Shown: positions 50,810-58,981 of the stretch, piece by piece
How the letters are laid out: every line of letters begins with the position of its first letter
How positions within the stretch are numbered: the first letter of the stretch is position 1
Assembly (NCBI GenBank): GCA_934317845.1
Contig: CAKRES010000019.1
Location: 1-58,988 of the forward strand
Source: an uncultured Lachnospiraceae bacterium
Lineage (GTDB): Bacteria; Bacillota; Clostridia; Lachnospirales; Lachnospiraceae
Direction: 5' to 3'
Length of the DNA stretch: 58,988 bases
Notes under the pieces: generated by a model
The model's input: the letters and a program-made list of their open reading frames with translations, nothing else
What the model was told of the DNA's origin: nothing
Databases searched by the model: none
Translations under genes and position numbers: made by a program

Positions 50810-51400
50810 TTATTTTGTGTCTTTTTTCAGAAGAACATTAACCCACTGCTGCCCCTCTCTGCCATTTCTCACATCTTCTGTCAGGAAACAGTCAAGCAGA
50901 GTAAAAGAAGTTTCCTTTTGGATCAGTGCAGTTAACTCCTCTACAGTGTAATCCGCAAAGAAACGTTCATGTCGAAATCCTTCAAACTCGCCCTCTTTCA
51001 CCGACACATAACACACACCGCCCGGCTTTAATGCCTGGTAGATCCGCCGCAGCACCTCTCCTGCCTCTTTTTTGGCAATATGTAACAGAGAAGCACATGC
51101 CCAGATTCCATGGAAGACTTCATCAAAATCCATCTCCCTCATATCCATGCAAAGTGGTTCCAGCCCGGTATAAATGTCTGCCAACGCACACATTTCCTTT
51201 GACGCGTCAAGCAGTGTCACTTCCAGCTCCCGTTCCATCATGATCTTGGCATCACGTCCAGAGCCGCATCCTAAGTCCAGAACATTCTCTCCCGGTTTTA
51301 CATACGCGAGAAATTTGTCCAGCGTAGGAATCATATCAAGATTTACTGTGTTTTCAAAATAGACATTGGCATACTTATTATAATAATCCACCGAGTCCAA
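50810..51400 (-). CDS. Class I SAM-dependent methyltransferase
   Basis: 196 residues. The SAM-binding motif I is ENVLDLGCGSGRDAKIMMER (about 38-57), motif II lies in EVTLLDASKEMCALA, and the motif around LKPGGVCYVSVKEG follows. The acceptor substrate is unknown. The start is TTG with AGGAGG nine bases upstream. Located near a RidA gene but with no evident pathway link. Confidence 0.88.
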   Translation of the reverse strand: MDSVDYYNKYANVYFENTVNLDMIPTLDKFLAYVKPGENVLDLGCGSGRDAKIMMERELEVTLLDASKEMCALADIYTGLEPLCMDMREMDFDEVFHGIWACASLLHIAKKEAGEVLRRIYQALKPGGVCYVSVKEGEFEGFRHERFFADYTVEELTALIQKETSFTLLDCFLTEDVRNGREGQQWVNVLLKKDTK

Positions 51401-51432
51401 CGAATAATCCCTCCTATTATTTATCTAATTCA

Positions 51433-51816
51433 TTATTTTTTGATCGCAACTGCTTCTATCTCAATCAGCACATCCTTTGGAAGTCTTGCAACCTCAACAC
51501 AGGAACGTGCCGGACAGTCCTTTTCAAAAAACTGTGCATAAATTTCATTTACTGCTGCAAAATCATCCATGTTTTTGATGAATACAACTGTTTTTACCAC
51601 ATGATCACAATCACTGCCACATGCCTCAAGTAATGACTTTAAATTACCGATTGCCTGTTTTGCCTGTACCTTGATGTCACCCTCAACCAGTGTGTTGGTC
51701 TTTGGATCAATCGGAATCATTCCCGATGTAAAGATCATATCTCCTGCTTCAATTGCCTGTGAATATGGTCCGATTGCCTGTGGTGCCTGATCTGTTGAAA
51801 GTACTTTTTTATTCAT
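51433..51816 (-). CDS. RidA family reactive intermediate/imine deaminase
   Basis: 127 residues. The sequence KVLSTDQAPQAIGPYSQAIEAG and ARSCVEVARLPKDVLIEIEAVA with the conserved Arg are typical of RidA/YjgF. The family hydrolyses reactive 2-aminoacrylate and other enamine/imine intermediates released by PLP enzymes. The start at 51816 has AAGGAG eight bases upstream. Confidence 0.95.
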   Translation of the reverse strand: MNKKVLSTDQAPQAIGPYSQAIEAGDMIFTSGMIPIDPKTNTLVEGDIKVQAKQAIGNLKSLLEACGSDCDHVVKTVVFIKNMDDFAAVNEIYAQFFEKDCPARSCVEVARLPKDVLIEIEAVAIKK

Positions 51817-51907
51817 GTTATTCTCTCCTTTTTGTTCATTACCAAACACACCGAGAGTCTGCATCAAACATTACTACATTCTCTTCCTCATGTGTTATTT
51901 TATATTG

Positions 51908-52744
51908 TTATTTTTTACGGATTGAAGTATCCGTAATCTCAATCCTGCCCTGTTTTAACAAGCGGCCGACGGCACGCTTAAAGGCTGCCTTTGACATCTG
52001 AAATTCCGCCTCGATCACGGATGGTTTTGCCTTATCGTTAAATGGCAATTCTCCGTCATAACTCTCGATGGCCTCCATAATATGGCTGGCATCGACATCC
52101 ATCTGCATGTAAGCCTTTTCTCCAAGACTTAATTCCAGCTTACCGTCTTCTAATACTTTGATCACTCTTGCCTTGATCTGCTGTCCTACCTTCAGCGGCT
52201 GGTGAAGCTCCTTTTTGGAAATGCGGGCAGAGTATTTTCCATCTACTGCCACGTATGCACCGTGCTGCTCACTGATCTCATATACAATTCCTTCTACATG
52301 GTCCTCACTATTATAGGGAGCATCTGTAGATAAGCGGTGATAAAGCCGCATCGTAGCACATAAGCGATGCGAACGATCCTCATAAAGAGATACCAGGTAA
52401 GAACGTCCGGCATGCACCCGGCAAGTCTGCTCCTTATACGGCAGAAACAGATCTTTCTCCAATCCCCAGTCCATAAATGCACCAATTTTCGTAGTCTCTA
52501 CGACATTGAGCACCGCACACTCTCCCAATGTAAGCTTCGGCTCATGCACCGTCGCGATCAGACGATCCTTAGAATCCCGGTAAATAAATACGGTAACCTG
52601 ATCTCCTCGTCCGGCTCCCTTCGGTACCTGCTTTCTCGGAAGCAGTACACTGTCCGCATCGTGGTTTGTTCCTTCATTCAGATAAACTCCAAAGTCGGTA
52701 ATCTTTACAATCGTTAATGTTTGTTTTTTTCCTATCTCTATCAT
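51908..52744 (-). CDS. CvfB-like S1 RNA-binding protein
   Basis: 278 residues. It begins MIEIGKKQTLTIVKITDFGV, an S1-type strand pattern; further S1-like units follow at about 70-130 and 145-210 (GIVYEISEQHGAYVAVDGKY). A C-terminal winged-helix-like region (about 220-275: QMSKAAFKRAVGRLLKQGRI) completes the CvfB/YitL layout. CvfB binds RNA and affects virulence-factor expression in staphylococci; in gut Clostridia its role is unestablished. GGAG precedes the ATG. Confidence 0.88.
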   Translation of the reverse strand: MIEIGKKQTLTIVKITDFGVYLNEGTNHDADSVLLPRKQVPKGAGRGDQVTVFIYRDSKDRLIATVHEPKLTLGECAVLNVVETTKIGAFMDWGLEKDLFLPYKEQTCRVHAGRSYLVSLYEDRSHRLCATMRLYHRLSTDAPYNSEDHVEGIVYEISEQHGAYVAVDGKYSARISKKELHQPLKVGQQIKARVIKVLEDGKLELSLGEKAYMQMDVDASHIMEAIESYDGELPFNDKAKPSVIEAEFQMSKAAFKRAVGRLLKQGRIEITDTSIRKK

Positions 52745-52852
52745 ACTATCTCCTGTTCCAACGCAGTACTCCTATTGGCACTCACTGTTAGTATAGCATA
52801 GAATGAGAAAAAACTCATCCAAATATTTTTTTACATTTTTTGAAAAAAGTAC

Positions 52853-52881
52853 TTGCATTTTATTTTCTTATCATGTATAAT
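52853..52881 (+). promoter_or_regulatory. tRNA-Gln promoter
   Basis: TTGCAT, 17 bases, TATAAT, about 40 bases upstream of the tRNA. Confidence 0.7.
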
Positions 52882-52922
52882 CAGTTTTGTTGTGAGCGTC
52901 ACAGCAAACAACTTCATACTAA

Positions 52923-52994
52923 TGGGCTATCGCCAAATGGTAAGGCACTGGACTCTGACTCCAGCATTTCCAGGTTCGAGCCCTGGTAGCCCAG
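52923..52994 (+). tRNA. tRNA-Gln (anticodon CTG)
   Basis: 72 bases. Acceptor stem TGGGCTA/TAGCCCA, anticodon stem CTGGA/TCCAG with loop CTCTGAC (anticodon CTG), T arm CCAGGTTCGAGCCCTGG. CCA is not encoded. Confidence 0.95.
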
Positions 52995-52997
52995 GAT

Positions 52998-53031
52998 AAA
53001 GCTAGTAAGCATTTGTTTACTAGCTTTTTTA
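52998..53031. terminator. Bidirectional terminator between tRNA-Gln and the PPTase gene
   Basis: AAAGCTAGTAA and TTACTAGCTTT arms followed by TTT on the plus strand. On the minus strand it could end the ACP-BtrH-like-PPTase operon. Confidence 0.8.
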
Positions 53032-53037
53032 TTTGTC

Positions 53038-53706
53038 CTAAAGTGTAATGATCTGATAATTTACCTCCTGCTCTTTCTGACAGCACAATGCCGCCACACC
53101 TTTGTCCACCTTCTTCAAATGGCAGCAAATTTCTGGTTCATCTTCTATCTGTCCGGTAACAGGATCTACCCAGAAGGAAGGCAAGGATTTCCTCAATCCT
53201 TCTCCCGTATATTTCAAATATGCTTCCTTCATCGTCCATATTTTCTGAAATTCTGTTTTCCGCTGTTCTTCTGTCATCCCTTGCTCAAACAGATATGATC
53301 GCTCACGCGAATGAAAAAATCGCCTGGCAATCGCCTGTTCCCTTTTGGCATTGACTTCAATATCCACCCCTACCATGCTGTTTGCAATCGCAATCGCTAC
53401 GTAGCTGCCGGAATGTGACAGATTAAAGCAAAGCTTAGGATGATCTGCCAGATACGGCTTTCCATTAGCCTGATAAGAAAAGTGTAATGCGAAATCTTCC
53501 GCTTTCGTCCGCTGACCTATTGCCGCCTTAAGCTCTTTTTCCAATAGCCACGATGCGATCAGATGTGCATCATAAGAAGCTGCTATTTTTATTTTTTCTA
53601 CTTTTTCTCTACGGGAAACGCAAAGCAGCGACAACAGATGTTGTCGCTGTGCATTCGTCATATTCTTTTGATACGTCCCGATCTGATAGATATGAAACTG
53701 TACCAT
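53038..53706 (-). CDS. 4'-phosphopantetheinyl transferase (Sfp type)
   Basis: 222 residues. It transfers the phosphopantetheine arm from CoA to a Ser of carrier proteins. The diagnostic motifs are MVGVDIEVNAKRE (GVDIE, Mg2+-binding) and FQKIWTMKEAYLKYTGEGL (WxxKEAxxK). The length fits the Sfp/Gsp class used for secondary-metabolite carriers, not the short AcpS. It follows the BtrH-like gene by two bases (TGA TT ATG), so all three genes of this unit are translated together. The nearby ACP is the obvious substrate. Confidence 0.92.
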   Translation of the reverse strand: MVQFHIYQIGTYQKNMTNAQRQHLLSLLCVSRREKVEKIKIAASYDAHLIASWLLEKELKAAIGQRTKAEDFALHFSYQANGKPYLADHPKLCFNLSHSGSYVAIAIANSMVGVDIEVNAKREQAIARRFFHSRERSYLFEQGMTEEQRKTEFQKIWTMKEAYLKYTGEGLRKSLPSFWVDPVTGQIEDEPEICCHLKKVDKGVAALCCQKEQEVNYQIITL

Positions 53707-53708
53707 AA

Positions 53709-54758
53709 TCAACCCTCTAATTCTGCTAATACCTTCTTAAGAACCTCTACCTCTGTCTTCTTGGCATCATCAAAATAACCTTTGAAACGGCTCTTTGCAG
53801 AAGTATCTCCGGATATAGAAATACGGATCACTAAGTTTCTGGCTGCCAACACATTCTCTACGACTGTTGCATACGCATCCAAAAGATCCTGATCTTTCTT
53901 TAATAAGCCCTTCTCCATCAAGTACTCCAAACGTCCCTGCATTAATACCTTGTGATCATACATCACATGCGTTGAACGGATATCAAAGTCACCGGATTCT
54001 ACCTGTTTCTCCACCTGCTCCAATACACTGTCATACACATCAATACCAAATACCGTATCGTCAAAACGGTTACGCATCATACGGAAATGATCTTTGGTAT
54101 CCTGACATTCCAGATATTCATGCAACGTACGGATCACTAAAGTTTTATCCAGTTCATAGTAAGGAGTTTCATTGTTCTTCCAGATAACATAAAGTCCACG
54201 TGTTCCCTTATAATCATCCTTAAACATATGATCATCCTTTGGTGCAATCACGTTATAACCACGTTCCACCTCTTCAAAAGTAACTGTCGTATGCGCATAT
54301 TTCTCATTAAATGTGAAATCACCTACGTTAAAAATCTTCTTCTCTTTATCATAGCCATAGATGAAAAGCTCATGTGGGAACTTGTAATCCAGATCCACAT
54401 CACACAAAATCTTGGCCTCATCAAATACACCATATACATACCCACCCATATCAATGGTTTTGATGATAAAATCCAAAACATCTCCGTTACAGTAACTGTC
54501 GATCTGTCCCTTTGTCATCAAGGAGGTAATGATATATGGACATTCCTTCAAAGAAGAGCTTCCCGGCATAATATCAGTGAATAACATGTCATCTCCGGTA
54601 AAGATCTCCGTAATATGGTAGCAGCGAAGCTGTATATAATTACTATAAACCCACTTTTTAAAATTCTCATCATCACCTAAAATTGAAAACAGGGTTGCAT
54701 GCCACTGCCATGATGTAATCTTCGGATACTCTACGGGTAATACTTTCTTGTCTGCCAT
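53709..54758 (-). CDS. BtrH-like protein, putative acyltransferase/cysteine-protease-fold enzyme
   Basis: 349 residues. It resembles proteins of the butirosin biosynthesis protein H type: an N-terminal ITSWQWHATLFSIL region, a middle with VYGVFDEAKILCDV and FPHELFIYGYDKEKK (His129), and NVGDFTFNEKY with Asp147, which fit the His/Asp of a papain-like fold. The expected N-terminal Cys is not in the usual place: WQWHATLFSIL has none, and Cys46 or Cys73 might substitute. In butirosin synthesis BtrH transfers an acyl group from an ACP. Here it sits directly after an ACP gene and before a PPTase, so acyl transfer from the ACP is the working idea. The start at 54758 has AGGAGG ten bases upstream. 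Confidence 0.65.
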   Translation of the reverse strand: MADKKVLPVEYPKITSWQWHATLFSILGDDENFKKWVYSNYIQLRCYHITEIFTGDDMLFTDIMPGSSSLKECPYIITSLMTKGQIDSYCNGDVLDFIIKTIDMGGYVYGVFDEAKILCDVDLDYKFPHELFIYGYDKEKKIFNVGDFTFNEKYAHTTVTFEEVERGYNVIAPKDDHMFKDDYKGTRGLYVIWKNNETPYYELDKTLVIRTLHEYLECQDTKDHFRMMRNRFDDTVFGIDVYDSVLEQVEKQVESGDFDIRSTHVMYDHKVLMQGRLEYLMEKGLLKKDQDLLDAYATVVENVLAARNLVIRISISGDTSAKSRFKGYFDDAKKTEVEVLKKVLAELEG

Positions 54759-54775
54759 AATCTGCACTCCTCCTA

Positions 54776-55030
54776 CTATTGATTTACTTTGTTCTCAATG
54801 GTGTCAATGACATCATCAAAACTGTTGTACTTATTCAGTGCCAGCTCTCTGTCATCAAAGGAAACGTCAAACTTCTCCTCCGCTGCAACAATCAGCTGAA
54901 TCAACTGGATGGAATTTATATCATATTCTTCCACAAAATCTGCAGTCACATCTACCTTCTCAGGATCAATATTCGGCAAATTCTCATCAATGACTTCCAT
55001 CAGCTTGTTCTTAATCTCTTCTTTCTGCAT
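54776..55030 (-). CDS. Acyl carrier protein
   Basis: 84 residues, acidic, ACP-like: MQKEEIKNKLMEVIDENLP, then VEEYDINSIQLIQLIVAAEE with the phosphopantetheine Ser at about position 40 (NSIQL in place of the usual DSL). It is clearly not the housekeeping FabF-linked ACP, whose motif is DSLD. It is followed by a BtrH-like gene and an Sfp-type PPTase in the same operon. GGAGG lies six bases before the ATG and a good promoter lies upstream. Confidence 0.9.
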   Translation of the reverse strand: MQKEEIKNKLMEVIDENLPNIDPEKVDVTADFVEEYDINSIQLIQLIVAAEEKFDVSFDDRELALNKYNSFDDVIDTIENKVNQ

Positions 55031-55058
55031 ACCGCACCTCCATTTTCAATGATCTAAT

Positions 55059-55087
55059 ACTATAATTTTAATATGTTTTGTTGTGAA
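55059..55087 (-). promoter_or_regulatory. Promoter of the ACP-BtrH-like-PPTase operon
   Basis: TTCACA (55082-55087), 17 bases, TATAGT (55059-55064) on the minus strand, about 30 bases before the ACP start. Confidence 0.6.
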
Positions 55088-55144
55088 ATACAATAGAAAA
55101 ATGTGAATTTATTGTGCAATTTTATTCAAAATATCCATACACAA

Positions 55145-55684
55145 TCAGACATCCTGTTCGATAAAATCCAGGATTGCCTCCGCCTGATCCAATACCTCGT
55201 AAAGCTGTCCCTCATGTACACGCACAAACTTCTGGTCGATCGATATCTGCATAAACTCTTCCAGTTTATCATAGTAGCCATTCACATTATAAAGGACAAC
55301 AGGCTGACTCATCTGTCCCAGTCCTTTGTATACAATTGTTTCAAAAAATTCATCAAATGTTCCGATTCCTCCCGGAAGTATCACAAATGCATCTGCATTG
55401 ATACGGAATAAATCCTTTCTTTCTCCCATAGTTTCCGTATAGATATAATCATCACACTCCTCGTAAACATCCCCTTCCTCATCAAAAAAACGCGGCACGA
55501 TACCAAGAACCTCTCCACCTGCTTTTTTCACTCCGCGGGCAGTAGCTCCCATCAACCCACGACTGCTGCCTCCAAAAACCAGACCATGACCTCTCTTAGC
55601 GAGCAGTTCTCCAAATTTCTCGCACGCCTCCAAATATACAGAATCCAAATTCTTGCTTGCCGAACCATAAATACAGATATTCAT
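55145..55684 (-). CDS. LOG family protein (TIGR00730, possible nucleoside-5'-monophosphate phosphoribohydrolase)
   Basis: 180 residues. It begins NICIYGSASKNL; the motifs FGGSSRGLMGATARG and LPGGIGTFDEFFE (PGGxGTxxE) match the LOG/lysine-decarboxylase-like family. Members cleave N-glycosidic bonds of nucleotide monophosphates; a biological role in Clostridia is not established. The start at 55684 is chosen because GGAG lies ten bases upstream. It precedes the ACP operon by 115 bases. Confidence 0.9.
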   Translation of the reverse strand: MNICIYGSASKNLDSVYLEACEKFGELLAKRGHGLVFGGSSRGLMGATARGVKKAGGEVLGIVPRFFDEEGDVYEECDDYIYTETMGERKDLFRINADAFVILPGGIGTFDEFFETIVYKGLGQMSQPVVLYNVNGYYDKLEEFMQISIDQKFVRVHEGQLYEVLDQAEAILDFIEQDV

Positions 55685-55718
55685 ACAAGTAAAACTCCTT
55701 TCCTCTTTATGGAAAACA

Positions 55719-55739
55719 AGCACCCCATCATGAGGTGCT
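55719..55739 (-). terminator. Terminator after the 361-residue protein gene
   Basis: Short stem AGCACC/GGTGCT with an eight-to-nine-base loop and TTGTTTTCC following on the minus strand. Located between the unknown protein gene and the LOG gene. Confidence 0.5.
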
Positions 55740-55765
55740 CATCATCCCGTATGCCATTATCATGT

Positions 55766-56851
55766 TTAACGTTTTTTCTTTGGTTTTACCGGTTCTACCG
55801 GTTTTGGTTTGTCCGTACGACCAAAGAAATCCTTGGAATTCTTCCATTCCTTCATTGCCACTTTGTATTTCTCCATGTCAATCTTATACTGTTCCATCGG
55901 ATCTAATTCGCTCTCGGCAACCTGTACCTCTTCCTGTGGTTTCTCCTTAGGTTCCTTTCCAGGAACTGAAAAGTAAATGTTGTCTGCCTCTTCAAAACGA
56001 ACCAATACTTTCTCACGAATCATCACATTCATCAGCTTCGTAATACCCATACGGCCTAAGTCAGCCAACTGTGGCACAGCCTGCAGTTCGCTCAGTGTCA
56101 TACGATCACGCTTTAATAACTCGTTATAGATCACCTGCTGCTGCTGTCCTTCTTCAGAATCATCAAACTGTGGCGCAGCATCAGCTGCCGGCTCTGGCGT
56201 CTCTTCCACCGGCACCACTGCCTGTGCCGCTGCAACCTCTTCTTCTACCGGAGTCACCATCTCTGCCACATGAACAGGATCCTGCTCCTGTCCGGACGCT
56301 GCCTGCATCTGTGCACGTTTCGCTGCTTCCTTCGCAGCATCTGCACGATCTTCCGCTTCCAGTCTGGCTGCATCTAATGCCAGCTCCTCTTCTGTCGCCT
56401 CCGCCGCAAAATTCGTACGAATAGAAGAAATGATCGTCTTCGCCACTTCTTTTGCATTATCATATGCACCATTAAATACAACGTCCATCATAACCGCTTT
56501 CTTATCTGTCATGACGATCATTGCATGATAGGTCTTATAATCAGACTCTGCTTCATTGGAATAATATACAATATGTCTTCCACCTTCATGTTCAAAGGAA
56601 AAAGTAAATCCATCCTGTCCAAGATTACGTTCAATACGCTTGCGGATCTCAGATGTGATCGGATCCTTTGCAATCGTGGAAACCGTGATAAAACAATCAC
56701 TGTTTATGTAGTCGGTAGAATACTTGCTATAAAGCACTTCTCCCGGTCTTCCGCTTCTGCTCTTCCAGTCCTCAACTCTAAATCCTGCCGGAGCTTTGAT
56801 CGCAAAATTACGTCCTTGTACAATTTCTAATTCTGTTGTAAACTCACCCAT
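55766..56851 (-). CDS. Cytoplasmic protein of unknown function with Ala/Glu linker and winged-helix-like segment
   Basis: 361 residues. No signal peptide or membrane segment. The N-terminal half (about 1-150) looks beta-rich (EIVQGRNFAIKAPAGFRVED, IVMTDKKAVMMDVVF). The middle (150-225) is Ala/Glu-rich and likely helical. A segment (about 232-300: YNELLKRDRMTLSELQAVPQ then LADLGRMGITKLMNVMIREK) resembles a winged helix. The C-terminus is Lys/Pro-rich. I recognise no family. It has a clear promoter and terminator. AAGGAG precedes the ATG. Confidence 0.75.
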   Translation of the reverse strand: MGEFTTELEIVQGRNFAIKAPAGFRVEDWKSRSGRPGEVLYSKYSTDYINSDCFITVSTIAKDPITSEIRKRIERNLGQDGFTFSFEHEGGRHIVYYSNEAESDYKTYHAMIVMTDKKAVMMDVVFNGAYDNAKEVAKTIISSIRTNFAAEATEEELALDAARLEAEDRADAAKEAAKRAQMQAASGQEQDPVHVAEMVTPVEEEVAAAQAVVPVEETPEPAADAAPQFDDSEEGQQQQVIYNELLKRDRMTLSELQAVPQLADLGRMGITKLMNVMIREKVLVRFEEADNIYFSVPGKEPKEKPQEEVQVAESELDPMEQYKIDMEKYKVAMKEWKNSKDFFGRTDKPKPVEPVKPKKKR

Positions 56852-56946
56852 CGTAACACTCTCCTTAACCTATAACATACCCGCCTTATATCCCCCTGTC
56901 CTATTACCAGTTATAAAACGAGTCGCAAACAAAAGAATTCTACCTA

Positions 56947-56975
56947 ATTATAACAGACAAACCCTTATTTTTCAA
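56947..56975 (-). promoter_or_regulatory. Promoter of the 361-residue protein gene
   Basis: TTGAAA (56970-56975), 17 bases, perfect TATAAT (56947-56952) on the minus strand. Confidence 0.75.
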
Positions 56976-57030
56976 TGAAAAACCAACAAATTGCACAATT
57001 TTTTTGTATCAATAAGAAACAAAGAAAAGC

Positions 57031-57058
57031 TTGACAAATTTGATTCTCCTAGTATAAA
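57031..57058 (+). promoter_or_regulatory. tRNA-Leu promoter
   Basis: TTGACA, 16 bases, TATAAA, about 25 bases upstream of the tRNA. Confidence 0.7.
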
Positions 57059-57084
57059 CTAGTCACAGTGTGCATATACACTAT

Positions 57085-57164
57085 GCGGATATGGCGGAAT
57101 TGGCAGACGCGCCAGATTTAGGTTCTGGTGGGAGACCGTGCAGGTTCAAGTCCTGTTATCCGCA
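57085..57164 (+). tRNA. tRNA-Leu (anticodon TAG)
   Basis: 80 bases. Acceptor stem GCGGATA/TATCCGC, anticodon stem CCAGA/TCTGG with loop TTTAGGT (anticodon TAG), long class II variable arm, T arm CAGGTTCAAGTCCTG. CCA is not encoded. Confidence 0.95.
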
Positions 57165-57169
57165 TAAGT

Positions 57170-57206
57170 AAAACCCCTTACAAGATCACATCTTGTAAGG
57201 GGTTTT
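57170..57206. terminator. Bidirectional terminator after tRNA-Leu
   Basis: Near-perfect 17-base arms AAAACCCCTTACAAGAT and ATCTTGTAAGGGGTTTT around a three-base loop, followed by GTTT. Confidence 0.85.
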
Positions 57207-57226
57207 GTTTATGTCCGACTTGCTTC

Positions 57227-57556
57227 TTATTTCACCGCATCGGAAATCTTCTGCAACACATCTCCGTTTGATGCTGTGATCGTATCTGCCTCCTCGTCAT
57301 AGGTATATTCTTTCTTATCATCTACATCCGTATAATAAAGAGTCAGCTTGTCGCCATCTAACTCCCAGGTTCCCTCTGCGGACATCTGTCCCATATGCAG
57401 TGTCACCTTGCTGCCATCAAACATCATGTACGTTAAGTTATCTCCTACCGCATAGGTTCCTTTTGGTCCTTCCTGCTTTCCGCATCCAGCCATTGCAAAT
57501 ACAAATACCAACAGCATTGCTGCTACCATCATCATCCTGCATACCGTCTTTTTCAT
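57227..57556 (-). CDS. Small lipoprotein
   Basis: 109 residues with a signal peptide and lipobox FAMAGC, so the mature protein is a membrane-anchored lipoprotein. The mature part is about 85 residues with a repeated beta pattern: KGTYAVGDNLTYMMFDGSKV, then TWELDGDKLTLYYTDVDDKK and TYDEEADTITASNGDVL. It resembles small DUF-type lipoproteins with a beta-sandwich, but no specific family is claimed. The start at 57556 has AAGGGT nine bases upstream. It follows the GGDEF protein gene by 25 bases and is probably co-transcribed. Confidence 0.8.
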   Translation of the reverse strand: MKKTVCRMMMVAAMLLVFVFAMAGCGKQEGPKGTYAVGDNLTYMMFDGSKVTLHMGQMSAEGTWELDGDKLTLYYTDVDDKKEYTYDEEADTITASNGDVLQKISDAVK

Positions 57557-57581
57557 GTTTTTACCCTTCTTTTCTATTCTA

Positions 57582-58781
57582 TTATTGCTTTCCCTTATCT
57601 GAAAACATCCTCTCGCCATAGGTGTTTCGCCCACCTTCTTTTGCCTCATAAAGCGCATCATCCGCACATGCCAAAAATGCGTTAAAATCACGGATTCCCG
57701 GCACATACCAGGCAATTCCCATCGACATGCCGATGGACTTTTTTGTTCCATCCGGGAAATCAATCGGTTCAGCTTTCAGCATTTCATAAAAACGCTGTGC
57801 CAGTTTTCGGATTTTATCCTTACTGGAATGTCCATACGTCAAAAGATAAAATTCATCTCCGGAACGTCGGGCTACAATACAGTTTCTCTCATCAAAACGT
57901 TTGATAAAATCTGCCGCATGCTTCAAATAGGTATCACCGAATGCATGACCATAATTGTCATTGATCCCTTTGAATTTATCAAGATCGATCATGATCATTG
58001 CGCCCTCTGAAAGTCGTCCTCTCTGCAACAGTGCTGTTACGTCGCGTTCAAACGACCGACGGTTTCTGATCTTCGTCAACGCATCATAATCCCGTTCCCG
58101 AATGATCGCCTGCTTTTGCCTGATCTCCTCTGTCGCATCCGCAACCATTCCAAATGTGGAATCTGCGTCCTTTACCACATTGATCCGGACATACCGTGGC
58201 TTCTCCGGTGTTCCAAACTGATAAATATCAGTCTCACCCTTGATCGGACTTTTGATGATCCATGCCAGCCGTGTCCGGAACAGATCCTTATCATGCACCA
58301 TTGGTCCGAGCTCATCAGAAGGGATCGACAGCAGCTGCCCGATCCGGTCTGTCGTCATGACCCGTTTGGAATCATCGTTATACTCAAACACAGCAAATTG
58401 CGCATCCATCATGTCAAATACCCGGCTCAACATTCCGCTTGTACGGGAAATATTACGCACCATCGTATTGATCCCATGACTCAATGCCACAAATTCTTCA
58501 TTACCGTTTACACAGGACACTACGTTTAGATTGCCGGCCGCAATATTGTCCATATCCTTGATCAACTGCTTTAAACCACGAATCATCTGTCGGTTGATCA
58601 TACGATCTACCATAAAAAAGATCACAATCAATGCTACCGCTAAAAATAAAACACTATACCGCCATGCAACCACGATCTCATCCTTTACGTCAAGCAGCTG
58701 CAACGCTACCATGATCGCAATAGATATTGCCATGATCACAAGTAAAACCGAAATCATACTGCGTCTGATCTTTTTTTGCAT
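57582..58781 (-). CDS. Membrane diguanylate cyclase (GGDEF domain)
   Basis: 399 residues. Two N-terminal membrane segments (about 8-30 and 38-58) are followed by a HAMP-like/helical region (60-110), a PAS-like middle (about 120-215) and a GGDEF domain (about 225-390). The active-site motif reads RRSGDEF (307-311), SGDEF rather than GGDEF, a substitution known in some active cyclases. The metal-binding IDLDKFKGINDNYGHAFGD is intact. It would make cyclic-di-GMP in response to an unknown signal. GGGAGG lies six bases upstream of the ATG. Confidence 0.93.
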   Translation of the reverse strand: MQKKIRRSMISVLLVIMAISIAIMVALQLLDVKDEIVVAWRYSVLFLAVALIVIFFMVDRMINRQMIRGLKQLIKDMDNIAAGNLNVVSCVNGNEEFVALSHGINTMVRNISRTSGMLSRVFDMMDAQFAVFEYNDDSKRVMTTDRIGQLLSIPSDELGPMVHDKDLFRTRLAWIIKSPIKGETDIYQFGTPEKPRYVRINVVKDADSTFGMVADATEEIRQKQAIIRERDYDALTKIRNRRSFERDVTALLQRGRLSEGAMIMIDLDKFKGINDNYGHAFGDTYLKHAADFIKRFDERNCIVARRSGDEFYLLTYGHSSKDKIRKLAQRFYEMLKAEPIDFPDGTKKSIGMSMGIAWYVPGIRDFNAFLACADDALYEAKEGGRNTYGERMFSDKGKQ

Positions 58782-58817
58782 ATGACACCTCCCATATTAT
58801 TATCCCACTCATTTTTT

Positions 58818-58846
58818 ATCATACCATATGTCGTGAAAATTTTAAA
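58818..58846 (-). promoter_or_regulatory. Promoter of the GGDEF-lipoprotein operon
   Basis: TTTAAA, 17 bases, TATGAT on the minus strand, about 35 bases before the start codon. Confidence 0.5.
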
Positions 58847-58875
58847 GGAAAATGTTATATTGGGATGAAACATAA

Positions 58876-58905
58876 AAAGACCTACAGCTTCTACTGTAGA
58901 TCTTT
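58876..58905 (-). terminator. Terminator after tRNA-Lys
   Basis: AAAGACCTACAG and CTGTAGATCTTT arms with one mismatch, then TTTTTATG on the minus strand. Confidence 0.7.
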
Positions 58906-58908
58906 AAA

Positions 58909-58981
58909 TGAGGCATCGGGGATTCGAACCCCGGACAACTTGATTAAAAGTCAAGTGCTCTACCGACTGAGCTAATACCCC
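58909..58981 (-). tRNA. tRNA-Lys (anticodon TTT)
   Basis: 73 bases on the minus strand. Acceptor stem GGGGTAT/ATGCCTC, D arm GCTCAGTCGGTAGAGC, anticodon stem CTTGA/TCAAG with loop CTTTTAA (anticodon TTT), T arm GGGGTTCGAATCCCC. Only seven bases of the window lie upstream of its 5' end. Confidence 0.92.
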
